Shown here one piece after another: positions 1 through 8,323 of a DNA stretch of 19,014 nt (position 1 is its first letter; the number at the start of each line of letters is the position of its first letter). The position numbers were made by a program, and so were the translations under genes. The DNA lies in NCBI GenBank assembly GCA_964631745.1, contig CAZVWV010000071.1, positions 1 to 19,014 of the forward strand, read 5' to 3'. The notes beneath the pieces are model-generated. The model had not been told where the DNA came from and ran no database searches. It saw nothing but the letters and a program-made list of their open reading frames with translations. The stretch comes from CAZVWV01 sp964631745 (GTDB lineage Bacteria > Bdellovibrionota_C > UBA2361 > JBGSMV01).

Positions 1-50
1 TTTTAAATCAAGAATTTACGGCATCACCGCCACCTTTCTACCGGACACGC

Positions 51-121
51 ATGACCACGGAGGTCACGGAGAGAGAAATCCTCAATGTTTTCTTCGTGTT
101 CCCCGCGGCCTCTGTGGTTAA
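51..121. repeat. Imperfect palindromic intergenic element (ACCACGGAGG-type)
   Basis: The left arm around 54-78 (ACCACGGAGGTCACGGAG and a short purine tail) is the imperfect reverse complement of the right arm around 89-121, which ends in CTCTGTGGTT. The spacer is short and AT-rich. Arms of the form ACCACGGAGGNCACGGAG...CTCTGTGGT are familiar from intergenic inverted repeats in many environmental bacterial genomes, so I infer a small non-autonomous or transcribed-hairpin repeat. No second copy lies in this window. No gene is visible in 1-293 apart from this element. Confidence 0.5.
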
Positions 122-293
122 AGACCCAAATTACAATGTCATGCCGGACAGCAGTGATAGTGGTCTTCTTCAGCCGAAATAGTCGCATGTTTTCAGCCAT
201 TTACCGAGTTCGAAAAAAAATTCAGGAGCATCTTTGATTAACTCCTGGACTTGGAATAGCATGTTCAGTTGCCAGTCAATTTTTAGGAGTAAT

Positions 294-599
294 ATGTTAG
301 TAAAGTATTCATTTTTCCTATCTTTAGTAATTTCTGCACTTATTTCTTGCCCCGCCCCTTCATTCGCGGGCACCCCATTTGAGGAGCCAGAAGTTGTTGG
401 GACTCGGATTCCACTGCAGCAAGGGGCTCTACCTGAAGATTTGAAGTTGGCTGAACAACTTCTTGGCCAGGACGAGGGCATTAATGACCAGCAGGGTGTA
501 ATCTTGTGTTGCGTCGGCAATGGCGTGCTGTGTTACGCACGTCCCGACAAGTGCGCCGAATGCAAACTTACTTGCTCAAAGAAGGACACACAGGAGTAG
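294..599 (+). CDS. Small exported Cys-rich protein, possible lipoprotein
   Basis: This is a 101-residue protein of unknown function. I chose the ATG at 294 because AGGAG lies at 285-289 and because this start places a hydrophobic segment (residues 5-18) right at the N-terminus. The same frame can be extended to a TTG at 234, which has its own AGGAG at 224-228, but that would bury the signal. The stretch LISC at residues 16-19 fits a lipobox, suggesting a lipoprotein with C19 as the modified residue; alternatively SPase I could cut after SFA a few residues later. The C-terminal third carries six cysteines within about 30 residues (a CC pair and four singles), which suggests disulfide bonding or metal binding outside the cytoplasm. 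The gene stands alone and converges on the minus-strand gene ending at 711. I recognise no family. Confidence 0.65.
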   Translation: MLVKYSFFLSLVISALISCPAPSFAGTPFEEPEVVGTRIPLQQGALPEDLKLAEQLLGQDEGINDQQGVILCCVGNGVLCYARPDKCAECKLTCSKKDTQE

Positions 600-609
600 T
601 GTTCAAGTT

Positions 610-642
610 GGCCTTTGCCCCGAGTCTTCGGGGCCTTAGGCC
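610..642. terminator. GC-rich hairpin between convergent genes
   Basis: GCCCCGA (617-623) pairs with TCGGGGC (628-634) around a 4-nt loop. A further GGCC/GGCC pair (610-613 with 639-642) lies outside a small internal loop. It sits 10 bp after the plus-strand stop at 599 and about 70 bp after the minus-strand stop at 711, where a shared bidirectional terminator would be expected. Neither side has a run of T, so intrinsic termination is uncertain. Confidence 0.45.
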
Positions 643-710
643 ATGGGCATCACATTCACATCTCTGATTACTTTAGTGCCGAACACCATCAGAGAAAAAT
701 CCCGTGATCC

Positions 711-1187
711 TTAAGGAGCCTTCGGGATAATACACGCTTCCAACGAAAATGCGCCCGTCATGTCATGATAGGCCGCGTAACTGGGCCTTTCGTTTAGTTG
801 CTGCACTGAGATTACCCGCACTTGCGGATCTTCCAGCGCAACAAGATAAGTGCGCCCGCCGTAATCCAATTCCATATGTGGTTTAACTGTTACTTCAGTG
901 ACTAGCACATCCGATGGGCCCGCGATCTCAGTTCTAATGGGATCAAGCTTGCCTTGATCTACCAGCAACTTAAACTCCCGAACTTTCATCTCAAGACAGA
1001 ACGAATCAAGCTCTAAGCTGGACGCATTCATCAACCGCAAACCTTGCGGCAGAGCTGCATTTGATGGCGTGCTAGCGTCGATTTCGGCTCTCTCAGCTTT
1101 CAGCATCGGTTCGTTGCGGTTCACAAAAGAGGCGGAGAATAGGCTAAGTCCTAAACACACAGCAGAGAGCTGTCTCGCGCCTCCCAT
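711..1187 (-). CDS. Small exported protein of unknown function downstream of the CHAT-domain gene
   Basis: This is a 158-residue protein. The start is the ATG at 1187, preceded by GAGGGG about 4 nt upstream; an earlier in-frame start at 1232 would lie inside the upstream gene and has no such site. Residues 7-21 form a hydrophobic stretch after MGGARQ, consistent with a signal peptide or N-terminal anchor. The rest is mixed alpha/beta in character with no motif I recognise; it contains single cysteines near the middle and the C-terminus. It begins 10 bp after the stop of the large exported CHAT-domain protein, so the two are almost certainly co-transcribed. It may be a partner, inhibitor or substrate of that protein, which is inference from position only. 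Confidence 0.7.
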   Translation of the reverse strand: MGGARQLSAVCLGLSLFSASFVNRNEPMLKAERAEIDASTPSNAALPQGLRLMNASSLELDSFCLEMKVREFKLLVDQGKLDPIRTEIAGPSDVLVTEVTVKPHMELDYGGRTYLVALEDPQVRVISVQQLNERPSYAAYHDMTGAFSLEACIIPKAP

Positions 1188-1197
1188 AATCCCCTCA

Positions 1198-4026
1198 TCA
1201 ATTCGGCGCGGGTGTACCGACCCGAATATCATCTATCAACACAGCCGTGTCGTAGATACTGTCACCCACGTCGCCGGCCGAGAACTTTATCTTGGTGCTT
1301 TTTCCGGCAAGCGAGTCCGGCACCGGCAGTGTCGCATTCAACCACCCGGTGCTGTATACACCGCCTTGGTCGAACGAGAAGCCTACTCCAAAAACCATAC
1401 TGCACAGGCTATCGACAGTTTGGTGCAGGAGCACATTGCAACTTAGCTCCGCTTCGGTAGCAGGGTCAATCTCGCACATCTGCACCGTAAACGTATCTTG
1501 GTAAACTGAATCGCAGTACTCCTTGAACTCCTCTGAGGAGTAGTTCCAAGCAAACTGAAGAACTTGTGAGGGTTGATTCTGTAGGCAGAAATTCTGGCTC
1601 AGTGTGCCGGAGTCGGTTGTATAGCCAAGTCCGGTCGATACAACTCCCATAAAGCTACCCTCAGTGGGGGTAAAGCTGCCAAGTTGGCCAATCAAGCGCC
1701 CATCGCCGTTGGTTTGCCATGGCGTTAATGTGCCGTCTTCAAATCCGGCATTCGCCAATCCGCCGGAATGTCGCTTGAGATCGTTATTGCCGGCCAGAGT
1801 CAAGTAAGCCGGATCAGCGTCGGCGTCATTTGTGCCAAATTGGGTAACGGCGGAATTAAAGGCATCTAGAACGGTATCGTCGTTTTCCAAAAGCCTAGTA
1901 TAGATCTGCTTGGTGGTGTTCTGCGCGTAGGTGCTACTTACGTAATCCGTAAATCCAAATACGGCTCCGGCGCCTTTCCCCAAAAACACATCCGCTAATG
2001 AATTGTTGTATGTAGAGCGACAAGCAGAGAGCAAGACTATGCTTCTTGGGAGTGTGCCCACATAGTGTTCGAAAAATTCCGGCAGCAAATAAATTGCCCC
2101 GGTTGGAAAAATAGCGATACGGTGGGCTGCCAAATCCGTGGCTACGCTGGAAGAGTCGATTGTGCCGTCCGCTGCGACCGGCAGATAAACTCCGCTGTTC
2201 AGTCCTACGATTGAGAAATAAGCTTGCAAGGAGCTAAGTTTCTTTCCCCAAACATCCTTCCATAGACTTAAGAGGCCGTTATAGAAGTTGTTTCCATGAG
2301 TGGAGAAGTGCACCACTCCGAAGTCCGATAGATTCTCAAAGTCGGCCAGGCCAACTCCGATGCTGCCGTTGTTGCTAACAAATTTGTCAGCCTTTTCCGA
2401 ACAGATTGAGCCTTTGCTGATTAGCACCTGCCAAGGCCCAAAGAAATCATCCGTGTTTCCAAAATTGGCGCTGGAGTTTGGATTGTTAATAAATGGACTA
2501 ACCAATAGCGCCTTGTAACTTTTAACGCGGTTTGGATCTTCGCTCTGGGCGGCTAAGGTCGGAAAGCTCGAGAGCCTTGAATCTGAAACAACATAATCTA
2601 ATTCACGAGGCGTATAGAACGAAACCAAGGCTGGGTTCGTCGCCTGGCCTTGCAACGATCGAATAAGCTCGTTGTAATTTCTTCCCGAGCCGGCTCTGCC
2701 CCCGTCCCCACGTTCGGTCCCTCGAAACGGTTGGAAGCCGCCCAGAATGCCATCCTGGGTCATCCACCAGATGGCGTTACCATCGCTAACACCAGCGGCG
2801 CCCACGCTCGGAAGATGCTGAATCTCCGCTAAGATTGTGGCCACGGCTTGCGCCTCACTTTGGCCGCTGGCACGAAGCGCGTCGAAGCGCGCCTGAACGT
2901 TGTTGGCTAGGTCGAGCGCTGCTCGAACCTGCGATGAAGTGAAGGGATTGGTTATCCAGATGGAGACAACCTCGGAAAAGTATGTAGCCGAAGGTTTTAT
3001 AACTTTGGCGCGAAAATATTTAAAGCCCAGTACGGCTGTATCGACCGTGCGTTGTCCGGTGAAGAGACCATCTTGATCTATCTCATCCGGCAGAGCGCCC
3101 GTATCTACCAAATCAGAAGGCGTTGAAGCCAGTTCCGCTCCGTTCTGGTCTGTTTCAACCAAGCTTACGCTTGCTCCGGATGGGCCAGCTAAACCAATAT
3201 TAAAGGTGAGGTCTCCCGCAGAACCGAGAAAGAGCACGTCATTCGAAACATGCAAAGGAGTCACGAAATCGATGCCCGGATAAAAAGTGATCACAGTGCT
3301 GTTACTAAAAGTCGAGCCGTCCTTTGCGCGCATCGTGACGGTTATGCGGTTATCCCCCTGCGCAAAAGTGACCGGGCTTGCCCATGATTTTGTGCCGGTT
3401 ACAGCGCCGGCGGTGTTGGTGGTGAGGTTCTGTAAACTTACCGAGCTGACGCCCACATCGGACTCCGCTTTTCCGGTTAAATTAACACTGCCTTGATTCG
3501 TGACTTTAATAGCACCCCCAAGGCCACTGAAAGTGATCCCAGCGTTTTTCGTAAATGATTCTCCTTTGGCCACAAAGCGCGCTTCGATAACTGGGACCGC
3601 AGAGGCAGATATCGTGAGTTTGGGGAGGGAGTACTTAAGCTCTGTGATCTTAGCCTTCTTTGCCACCCTTGCACTAAGTTTTTGGCTTTTGCCCTTGTCG
3701 TTTTGAAAACGCACTAGATTGCCGTTTACGATTAGGCCGGCCTTGAAACCAGATTTTGGTTTTGCAAGAAGTTCAACTTTGGTGCCTTTTGGAAAGTTGA
3801 AAAAACGCACGGCCCCGGGCTTTACGCGCTTAATAGTTTTCTTTCCGGCGTTCGTAAGCTGAAGTTGCAAGGTGCCTTTCACGGAGCTGGCGAAGGCCGA
3901 GACCTTCAGGCGAGCTGGCTTTGCCTTTTTTGCCGCCCAGGCATCGCTTTCGAGGTTTGTAGAAAAGATAGTAAGGATTAGCAGTGAAATAAATAACGAA
4001 AGTCCGTTGGTCAGTTTGCTCTTCAT
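1198..4026 (-). CDS. Large exported protein with a CHAT/caspase-fold peptidase domain
   Basis: This is a 942-residue protein. I chose the ATG at 4026 because it opens with a classical signal peptide (MKSK, hydrophobic residues 9-22, AWA cleavage site near residue 31); the frame runs 50 codons further upstream without signal character. Architecture by reading: a Lys-rich beta-sandwich at about 35-170; an Ig-like region at about 190-280 (repeated NxTVTxxAxDGS-like strands); a beta-rich region at about 290-380 containing an acidic Asp/Glu stretch that may bind calcium; then a peptidase-like domain at about 490-760. That domain has the clan CD dyad pattern: hydrophobic strand plus FSTHG (His577) and IVLLSAC (Cys669). 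A FLGKGAGAVFGF helix-turn after the Cys is typical of CHAT or gingipain-like domains. Residues about 765-942 are a lectin-like or choice-of-anchor beta-sandwich, beginning NAGFEDGTLTPW and ending near LIDDIRVG. It probably acts at or outside the envelope. Peptidase activity is likely by motif but unproven; C25-like and CHAT are hard to separate by eye. Confidence 0.8.
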   Translation of the reverse strand: MKSKLTNGLSLFISLLILTIFSTNLESDAWAAKKAKPARLKVSAFASSVKGTLQLQLTNAGKKTIKRVKPGAVRFFNFPKGTKVELLAKPKSGFKAGLIVNGNLVRFQNDKGKSQKLSARVAKKAKITELKYSLPKLTISASAVPVIEARFVAKGESFTKNAGITFSGLGGAIKVTNQGSVNLTGKAESDVGVSSVSLQNLTTNTAGAVTGTKSWASPVTFAQGDNRITVTMRAKDGSTFSNSTVITFYPGIDFVTPLHVSNDVLFLGSAGDLTFNIGLAGPSGASVSLVETDQNGAELASTPSDLVDTGALPDEIDQDGLFTGQRTVDTAVLGFKYFRAKVIKPSATYFSEVVSIWITNPFTSSQVRAALDLANNVQARFDALRASGQSEAQAVATILAEIQHLPSVGAAGVSDGNAIWWMTQDGILGGFQPFRGTERGDGGRAGSGRNYNELIRSLQGQATNPALVSFYTPRELDYVVSDSRLSSFPTLAAQSEDPNRVKSYKALLVSPFINNPNSSANFGNTDDFFGPWQVLISKGSICSEKADKFVSNNGSIGVGLADFENLSDFGVVHFSTHGNNFYNGLLSLWKDVWGKKLSSLQAYFSIVGLNSGVYLPVAADGTIDSSSVATDLAAHRIAIFPTGAIYLLPEFFEHYVGTLPRSIVLLSACRSTYNNSLADVFLGKGAGAVFGFTDYVSSTYAQNTTKQIYTRLLENDDTVLDAFNSAVTQFGTNDADADPAYLTLAGNNDLKRHSGGLANAGFEDGTLTPWQTNGDGRLIGQLGSFTPTEGSFMGVVSTGLGYTTDSGTLSQNFCLQNQPSQVLQFAWNYSSEEFKEYCDSVYQDTFTVQMCEIDPATEAELSCNVLLHQTVDSLCSMVFGVGFSFDQGGVYSTGWLNATLPVPDSLAGKSTKIKFSAGDVGDSIYDTAVLIDDIRVGTPAPN

Positions 4027-4234
4027 AAAACTCACTCGTGAAAGGGATGAAAAAAATACTCGAAAATCGGCTAGACCGTACCATGGTCGGAAGGGCAAAA
4101 TCAACGCAAAAGAGGGACCTTCGAAGTCGAGCATTCTGGTCGAGGTTAAGTCCCGCAGCCACGCGGCATATGGCAAGGCTTACGGGCGCGCAGCTTCGAG
4201 TCGGCTAAATAATTCGAATGGTTAGAGGTGGAGG
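4027..4234. other. 208-bp spacer upstream of the CHAT-domain gene
   Basis: This is the largest gap within the minus-strand cluster. It probably carries the promoter for the CHAT-domain gene and its small partner. It contains an 8-bp palindrome ACCATGGT inside an imperfect GACC...GGTC frame near 4075-4089. I found no convincing -35/-10 pair and no clear terminator for the TPR gene that ends at 4235. The frame is open through the spacer into the gene, but the resulting peptide looks non-coding. Confidence 0.4.
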
Positions 4235-6121
4235 TTAACGCAGGTCCTCATGAAAAACCTGGTGCGCTAACATATTAATAGCATCTTCTAGATTCTGCGA
4301 TTTGACCGAAATATTGTGATAGGGCTTGGTCTCTGAAGTGAGCCGCAGGGTAAATTCGTTAGCCTCCCTGACTGCCGAAATCTTAAAAGTGTGTGCTTTG
4401 GCATTATCCACAATGAAGTTACTCTCGTGAAGTTTGTGAGAGAGTTCCGACTCAGACGTTTCCGCAAAGTTTACCACAAGCTTGAAGCCGTAATTCCGTA
4501 GCGCGGCTGGACGTTCCTCGAAAATATTTTCAGAAATGAAGCTGTAGCCGTCTTCTAATTCTTTGAAGGATTTAAGTTGGAGGAGCTGCGCCCGGATCTG
4601 CAACGACTCGTCCAGCTGGCTTCTAAGGGTGGGCAGAGTTTGCTTTAATAATTCAAGGCTCGTTTCGGTTTGACCATCATCTTCCAAAGCTTGGGCGCGG
4701 TAAATTTTGTAATAGGAGTCTGGTTCGTGGCGAGTGTCATGCTCTTTGATCTGCTTAATGCGAGAATCGAGATCTCTCGGCGGAAAAGCTTGAAGAGCGT
4801 CCCCAAAGGAGGAGTACTCTATAAGGCTATCGGTGTTCCGAACGTAAAGATCCTCTAGGTTATTGAGATCTTCAACTAGCACTTGACGCGCGCGCCGAAA
4901 GAACCACCACGATCGAAGCTCTGTTAATTTTTGTTTTCGCAAATTATCTAAAGCTTCGATCCAGCTCTTGCTTAGCGTGGTGGAAAGTTGATAGCTCCGA
5001 GCCCTAAGTGCCTGAGCAAGGGAAATCTGCGCTCCGGCCCGCAGATCATCGAGGTTGGTGCCGATTTTTCCGAACCATTGCTGTTTTTCAAGGGCCGCTT
5101 CGAGATGCACAATGGCGTCGTCAATCTCTCCCGAATGCAGCGCGATCCTTCCCCTAGCAAGATGCACGAGAGCTTTATGTTCCTCGCCGTTTCGCAGCGG
5201 GTATTGGGCTATGCAACTCTCAAAGTCGTCGATGGCGTGTTTCGCTTTGGCCAGCTGGTTCTGTTCGATGTACAGCAGGGTTAGGTTCAAGCTCGGTAAG
5301 ACATGCTCGCAGCCATCCGGTAGTTTAACGGCCTTAACCCAAGAGCTCTCTGCCAGATTTTCTCTAAAAAGTTCGTTATAAACTTCACCGGAATTATTCA
5401 AAGGAGTCGCCGGTCGTCCAAGTTTACCAAGGCTGAACTCATATTCGATACCTTGCTGAAAAATCTTCAATGCATCTGATTTCTCATTATGCATAGATAG
5501 GAGTATGCCTAGCATATTAAGCGTTCGCCCGGGCTCTGCTCCAATGATTAACCCGAGCCTCGCCACTTTGATGGCCTCTTCAACCCGCCCAAGCTTCATT
5601 AGGATCCATGCCCGACTGGCCGGATACCAATCGCGCATGTAGCCGTAGGTTGAGTATTCGTCTAGGGCTTGCAAGGCGCCTTGATAGTCGTCCAAATTAA
5701 GCCTGGCTTGTGATAGCAAATAAAGCAGGTGGTCGTGTTGGCTCTTAACCAGGTAGTCATCGTAGGGCGGCTCGCCGTATTTTTCCTTGAAGAGCGCTTG
5801 GGCCTGCTTCACATATCTTAGCGCCAACCTGAAATGCCCAACTTCGTCCATGTAGTATCCGGCCAGAAGCAGATGCGCCCGAAACTCTTTGGGATCCTTT
5901 TTTAGCACGGCCAGAAGCTTACTTCTGCCATCGAGTGGGCGCTCGTCTTGAAAAAGTTCACTGGCCTCCTCCAATAAGGTATCGATGCTTTTTGTTTCAT
6001 CGCCTCTGTTGGATTCGAATTGACTGGCTAAACTATCTTGGCTGTCATAGGGGTCTATAGGCTCGGCCAGAAGCCGAGAACTTATAGCTAGTAGTAGGGT
6101 CAGAATTATTATTCTCACCAT
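4235..6121 (-). CDS. Exported TPR-repeat protein
   Basis: This is a 628-residue protein. It opens with a hydrophobic signal peptide (residues 3-18, LLA cleavage site near residue 19). Residues about 45-350 are helical pairs with TPR spacing (for example LLLAGYYMDEVGHFRLALRY, residues 84-103, and further repeats near 140, 175, 205, 280 and 320). A second helical block lies at about 460-520. The last 120 residues are predicted mixed alpha/beta and unrecognised. The ATG overlaps the stop of the upstream transglutaminase gene by 7 nt (ATGGTGA) and is preceded by GGAAG, so translation is probably coupled. TPR proteins with a lipoprotein or secretory signal are common in MoxR/DUF58/transglutaminase loci, where they are thought to act as periplasmic scaffolds. 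The exact partner here is unknown. Confidence 0.8.
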   Translation of the reverse strand: MVRIIILTLLLAISSRLLAEPIDPYDSQDSLASQFESNRGDETKSIDTLLEEASELFQDERPLDGRSKLLAVLKKDPKEFRAHLLLAGYYMDEVGHFRLALRYVKQAQALFKEKYGEPPYDDYLVKSQHDHLLYLLSQARLNLDDYQGALQALDEYSTYGYMRDWYPASRAWILMKLGRVEEAIKVARLGLIIGAEPGRTLNMLGILLSMHNEKSDALKIFQQGIEYEFSLGKLGRPATPLNNSGEVYNELFRENLAESSWVKAVKLPDGCEHVLPSLNLTLLYIEQNQLAKAKHAIDDFESCIAQYPLRNGEEHKALVHLARGRIALHSGEIDDAIVHLEAALEKQQWFGKIGTNLDDLRAGAQISLAQALRARSYQLSTTLSKSWIEALDNLRKQKLTELRSWWFFRRARQVLVEDLNNLEDLYVRNTDSLIEYSSFGDALQAFPPRDLDSRIKQIKEHDTRHEPDSYYKIYRAQALEDDGQTETSLELLKQTLPTLRSQLDESLQIRAQLLQLKSFKELEDGYSFISENIFEERPAALRNYGFKLVVNFAETSESELSHKLHESNFIVDNAKAHTFKISAVREANEFTLRLTSETKPYHNISVKSQNLEDAINMLAHQVFHEDLR

Positions 6122-8319
6122 CTTCTTCCAAAAATAATTTCGAATATCGAGACTGGATTTAAAAAGGCCAAGATTCTGCGGCCAACTGAGATCTCAGAGG
6201 CTCTCTGCCTCTCTTCGTTTATCACGGCGGACACATCCGCAGCTTCCAGCGGGCTCTGAGCATATTTGCTGCTGGTGATTGTTTCGGTAGTAGCCAGCCA
6301 ACTACCGCCAAACTTCTGGCTAACACGCGCCCTAAATTCGTGACGAGTTTCGGCTGTGCTGCGCCGTATACCGATATCTGTCAGCAACGAGACACTGCTG
6401 ATGTAAGCGCGATATGCCTTGGTAGCGCCGGAGGCCGGTAACCTCCAGCCCTCACGCAAATAAAGCTTTAAGAGCGCCAGCAGTAACAGCAGAGCGCTCG
6501 CTAAATAAACAAAGTAAATCGGGTTAGGGAAGCTAAAGATCTTCTCTTCCCTTAGTCCGCTTTCGTTTCTGCTGTTTTTTTCCGACAAGATCTCTTCGCT
6601 TGGTCCCACGAGCCCCATTAATTCTTCCAGCATCTTCTGGTCGACGGTGGTCTCGGCGTGGCTCTCTACCTTGGACGGTTGCGTGTCGAAGGGAAGCCAC
6701 CCGTAACTTTGCACGTAAACCTCGGCCCAAGCGTGTCGATCACTCATGCGCAGCAAAATATGCCCGTCTTTTGCTTGGCTCAGATCTGTTAGGTATCCGG
6801 TGCCGATTCGCGCAGGCAGCCCGATGGCGCGCGCCATGTATACTGTGGCGTGGGCAAAGTGCACGCAGTACCCGCGCAGATCGCCGAACAAAAAGGGCGC
6901 GACTTGATCGTCTTCGGGTTTAACTTGGTGGTTCGGGGTGAGGGTGTAGGTGGCGTTTTGAGACAAGTAATCAACCAGGGCCCGCACCTTTGGGACTGGC
7001 AGACCGATGTCTTTAGTTAAGCTCATGGCCAGAGACTTATACCGATCATCACTGGTCGTCTTAAGGTAATGCTCTTTGGTAGCTTGGTCCCAACGCGGGT
7101 CCCCAACCCCCGAAAACATAATGGAGGCAGTATCAAACGAAGGCACCATGGAATAAGCACGGTAGCTCGATCGAAAGCGAGCTTTGTTGGGGTTCTTAAG
7201 TCGCACGAATGAGAGCGGATAATCAATGCCAAAGGCGTTCTCGTGCTCGGTCAACAAAAAGATAGATTGCAATAACGGCATGCGATACTGAAGTTCGGCA
7301 TCTTCCTTGCCTGTAAAGGCCTCCTCAGGGCGCGTGCGAGTTATGTCGCGGTCATAGGCAGGGTCAGCAAGCACCATCTCGTGTCCGTTATATTCCGAGA
7401 GAGCGCTCTCACGAAGGTAAACCATGGGCGAGTAGGGGTTGGTATTATAGTCCCCCTCTAATCTAACAAGTGCGGCTGGCTGATTGGTGCTTCCTAAGGC
7501 GGAATGAAACCCAAGCGGACTTAGCCCAGGGGTGTTCTCTTCGCCAACTCCGTTGGTTGTGAGTGCTGCCGATACTATTGTGTAGTGTGAATTAATCTTT
7601 TTCGATATCAGAAGTGTAATGACGCAGATTAAGATGATAGCGGCTAGCCTGTGTAACTTCGAGTGATTGAGATTGTGAGCTATTGAAGATGAACTTGTCT
7701 CGCTGGCTACAGGACGCCCTGGCAGAGTTGAATAAAAGAGGTAGGTTGCAATCAGAGCAAGGCTTGTAACCCCGAAAATAACCAGCATGGTGATATGTTC
7801 TACCCCCATGGCCCAGGCCATGCTGTTGATGACCTTGGGTGTGTCTAAATGAAAGTTGCGGTGTCCCGATAAGAGATAGATGCAGCCAGAGGCAAGTACT
7901 AGGGTTTCTGCGCTAACAGTGGCACGTACTCGCCAGAACATCCAGGTCAACATGGCACTTAGAATTGCGACAATAAAGATAAGGTTCCCATGTTGCAAGT
8001 ACGAGTACAAAGCTAAAGGGCTGCTTCTGGGCAAAAATTCTAATATTACAAAGGCTACTTGGTAGGCTGAATAAATTCCAAGGCTACACAGTACAAAGCC
8101 AAGTGATGTTAGGCCGGTAAATGCCAACCAAGAAGCCGCGCAGGTCGCAAACACTGCCGCGCAAGATAGAATAAAATGTGAGGTGCCAAGATCCACTATC
8201 TCGTCTACGAGATAGATCAAGCTTCCAACAAAGATAGCCCGCAAGGCCGTCACCAGCCAGAACACAAACTGGGATGGTCGGTCCATCAGGGCAGGGTGTT
8301 TCGGGACGAAGTCCAACAT
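6115..8319 (-). CDS. TgpA-like membrane protein with periplasmic transglutaminase-like domain
   Basis: This is a 734-residue protein with the layout of the TgpA/DUF3488-transglutaminase family: about six N-terminal membrane segments (between residues 17 and 250), a long extracytoplasmic region, one more membrane segment near 610-632, and a cytoplasmic C-terminal tail. The transglutaminase-like catalytic triad is intact: Cys485 in GYCVHFA, His529 in DRHAWAEV and Asp545 in PFDTQPS, with the family's usual spacing. Such domains act on peptides at the periplasmic face as peptidases or acyltransferases; the substrate is unknown. Pseudomonas TgpA is essential, but that cannot be carried over here. 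It starts 4 bp after the stop of the DUF58 gene and overlaps the TPR gene, so the three form one operon. Confidence 0.88.
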   Translation of the reverse strand: MLDFVPKHPALMDRPSQFVFWLVTALRAIFVGSLIYLVDEIVDLGTSHFILSCAAVFATCAASWLAFTGLTSLGFVLCSLGIYSAYQVAFVILEFLPRSSPLALYSYLQHGNLIFIVAILSAMLTWMFWRVRATVSAETLVLASGCIYLLSGHRNFHLDTPKVINSMAWAMGVEHITMLVIFGVTSLALIATYLFYSTLPGRPVASETSSSSIAHNLNHSKLHRLAAIILICVITLLISKKINSHYTIVSAALTTNGVGEENTPGLSPLGFHSALGSTNQPAALVRLEGDYNTNPYSPMVYLRESALSEYNGHEMVLADPAYDRDITRTRPEEAFTGKEDAELQYRMPLLQSIFLLTEHENAFGIDYPLSFVRLKNPNKARFRSSYRAYSMVPSFDTASIMFSGVGDPRWDQATKEHYLKTTSDDRYKSLAMSLTKDIGLPVPKVRALVDYLSQNATYTLTPNHQVKPEDDQVAPFLFGDLRGYCVHFAHATVYMARAIGLPARIGTGYLTDLSQAKDGHILLRMSDRHAWAEVYVQSYGWLPFDTQPSKVESHAETTVDQKMLEELMGLVGPSEEILSEKNSRNESGLREEKIFSFPNPIYFVYLASALLLLLALLKLYLREGWRLPASGATKAYRAYISSVSLLTDIGIRRSTAETRHEFRARVSQKFGGSWLATTETITSSKYAQSPLEAADVSAVINEERQRASEISVGRRILAFLNPVSIFEIIFGRRW

Positions 8320-8323
8320 AGTG

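Noticed and set aside
234..293. TTG start at 234 for the small Cys-rich protein
   Set aside because: It has a plausible AGGAG upstream, but it would place 20 polar or mixed residues before the signal peptide; the ATG at 294 has an equally good site.
4027..4176. 50-codon N-terminal extension of the CHAT-domain protein
   Set aside because: The extension has no signal character, and a normal signal peptide begins at the ATG at 4026.
6600..6923. Plus-strand open frame of 107 codons inside the transglutaminase gene
   Set aside because: It is the antisense shadow of the conserved catalytic domain, rich in Arg, Ala and Trp as expected from that.
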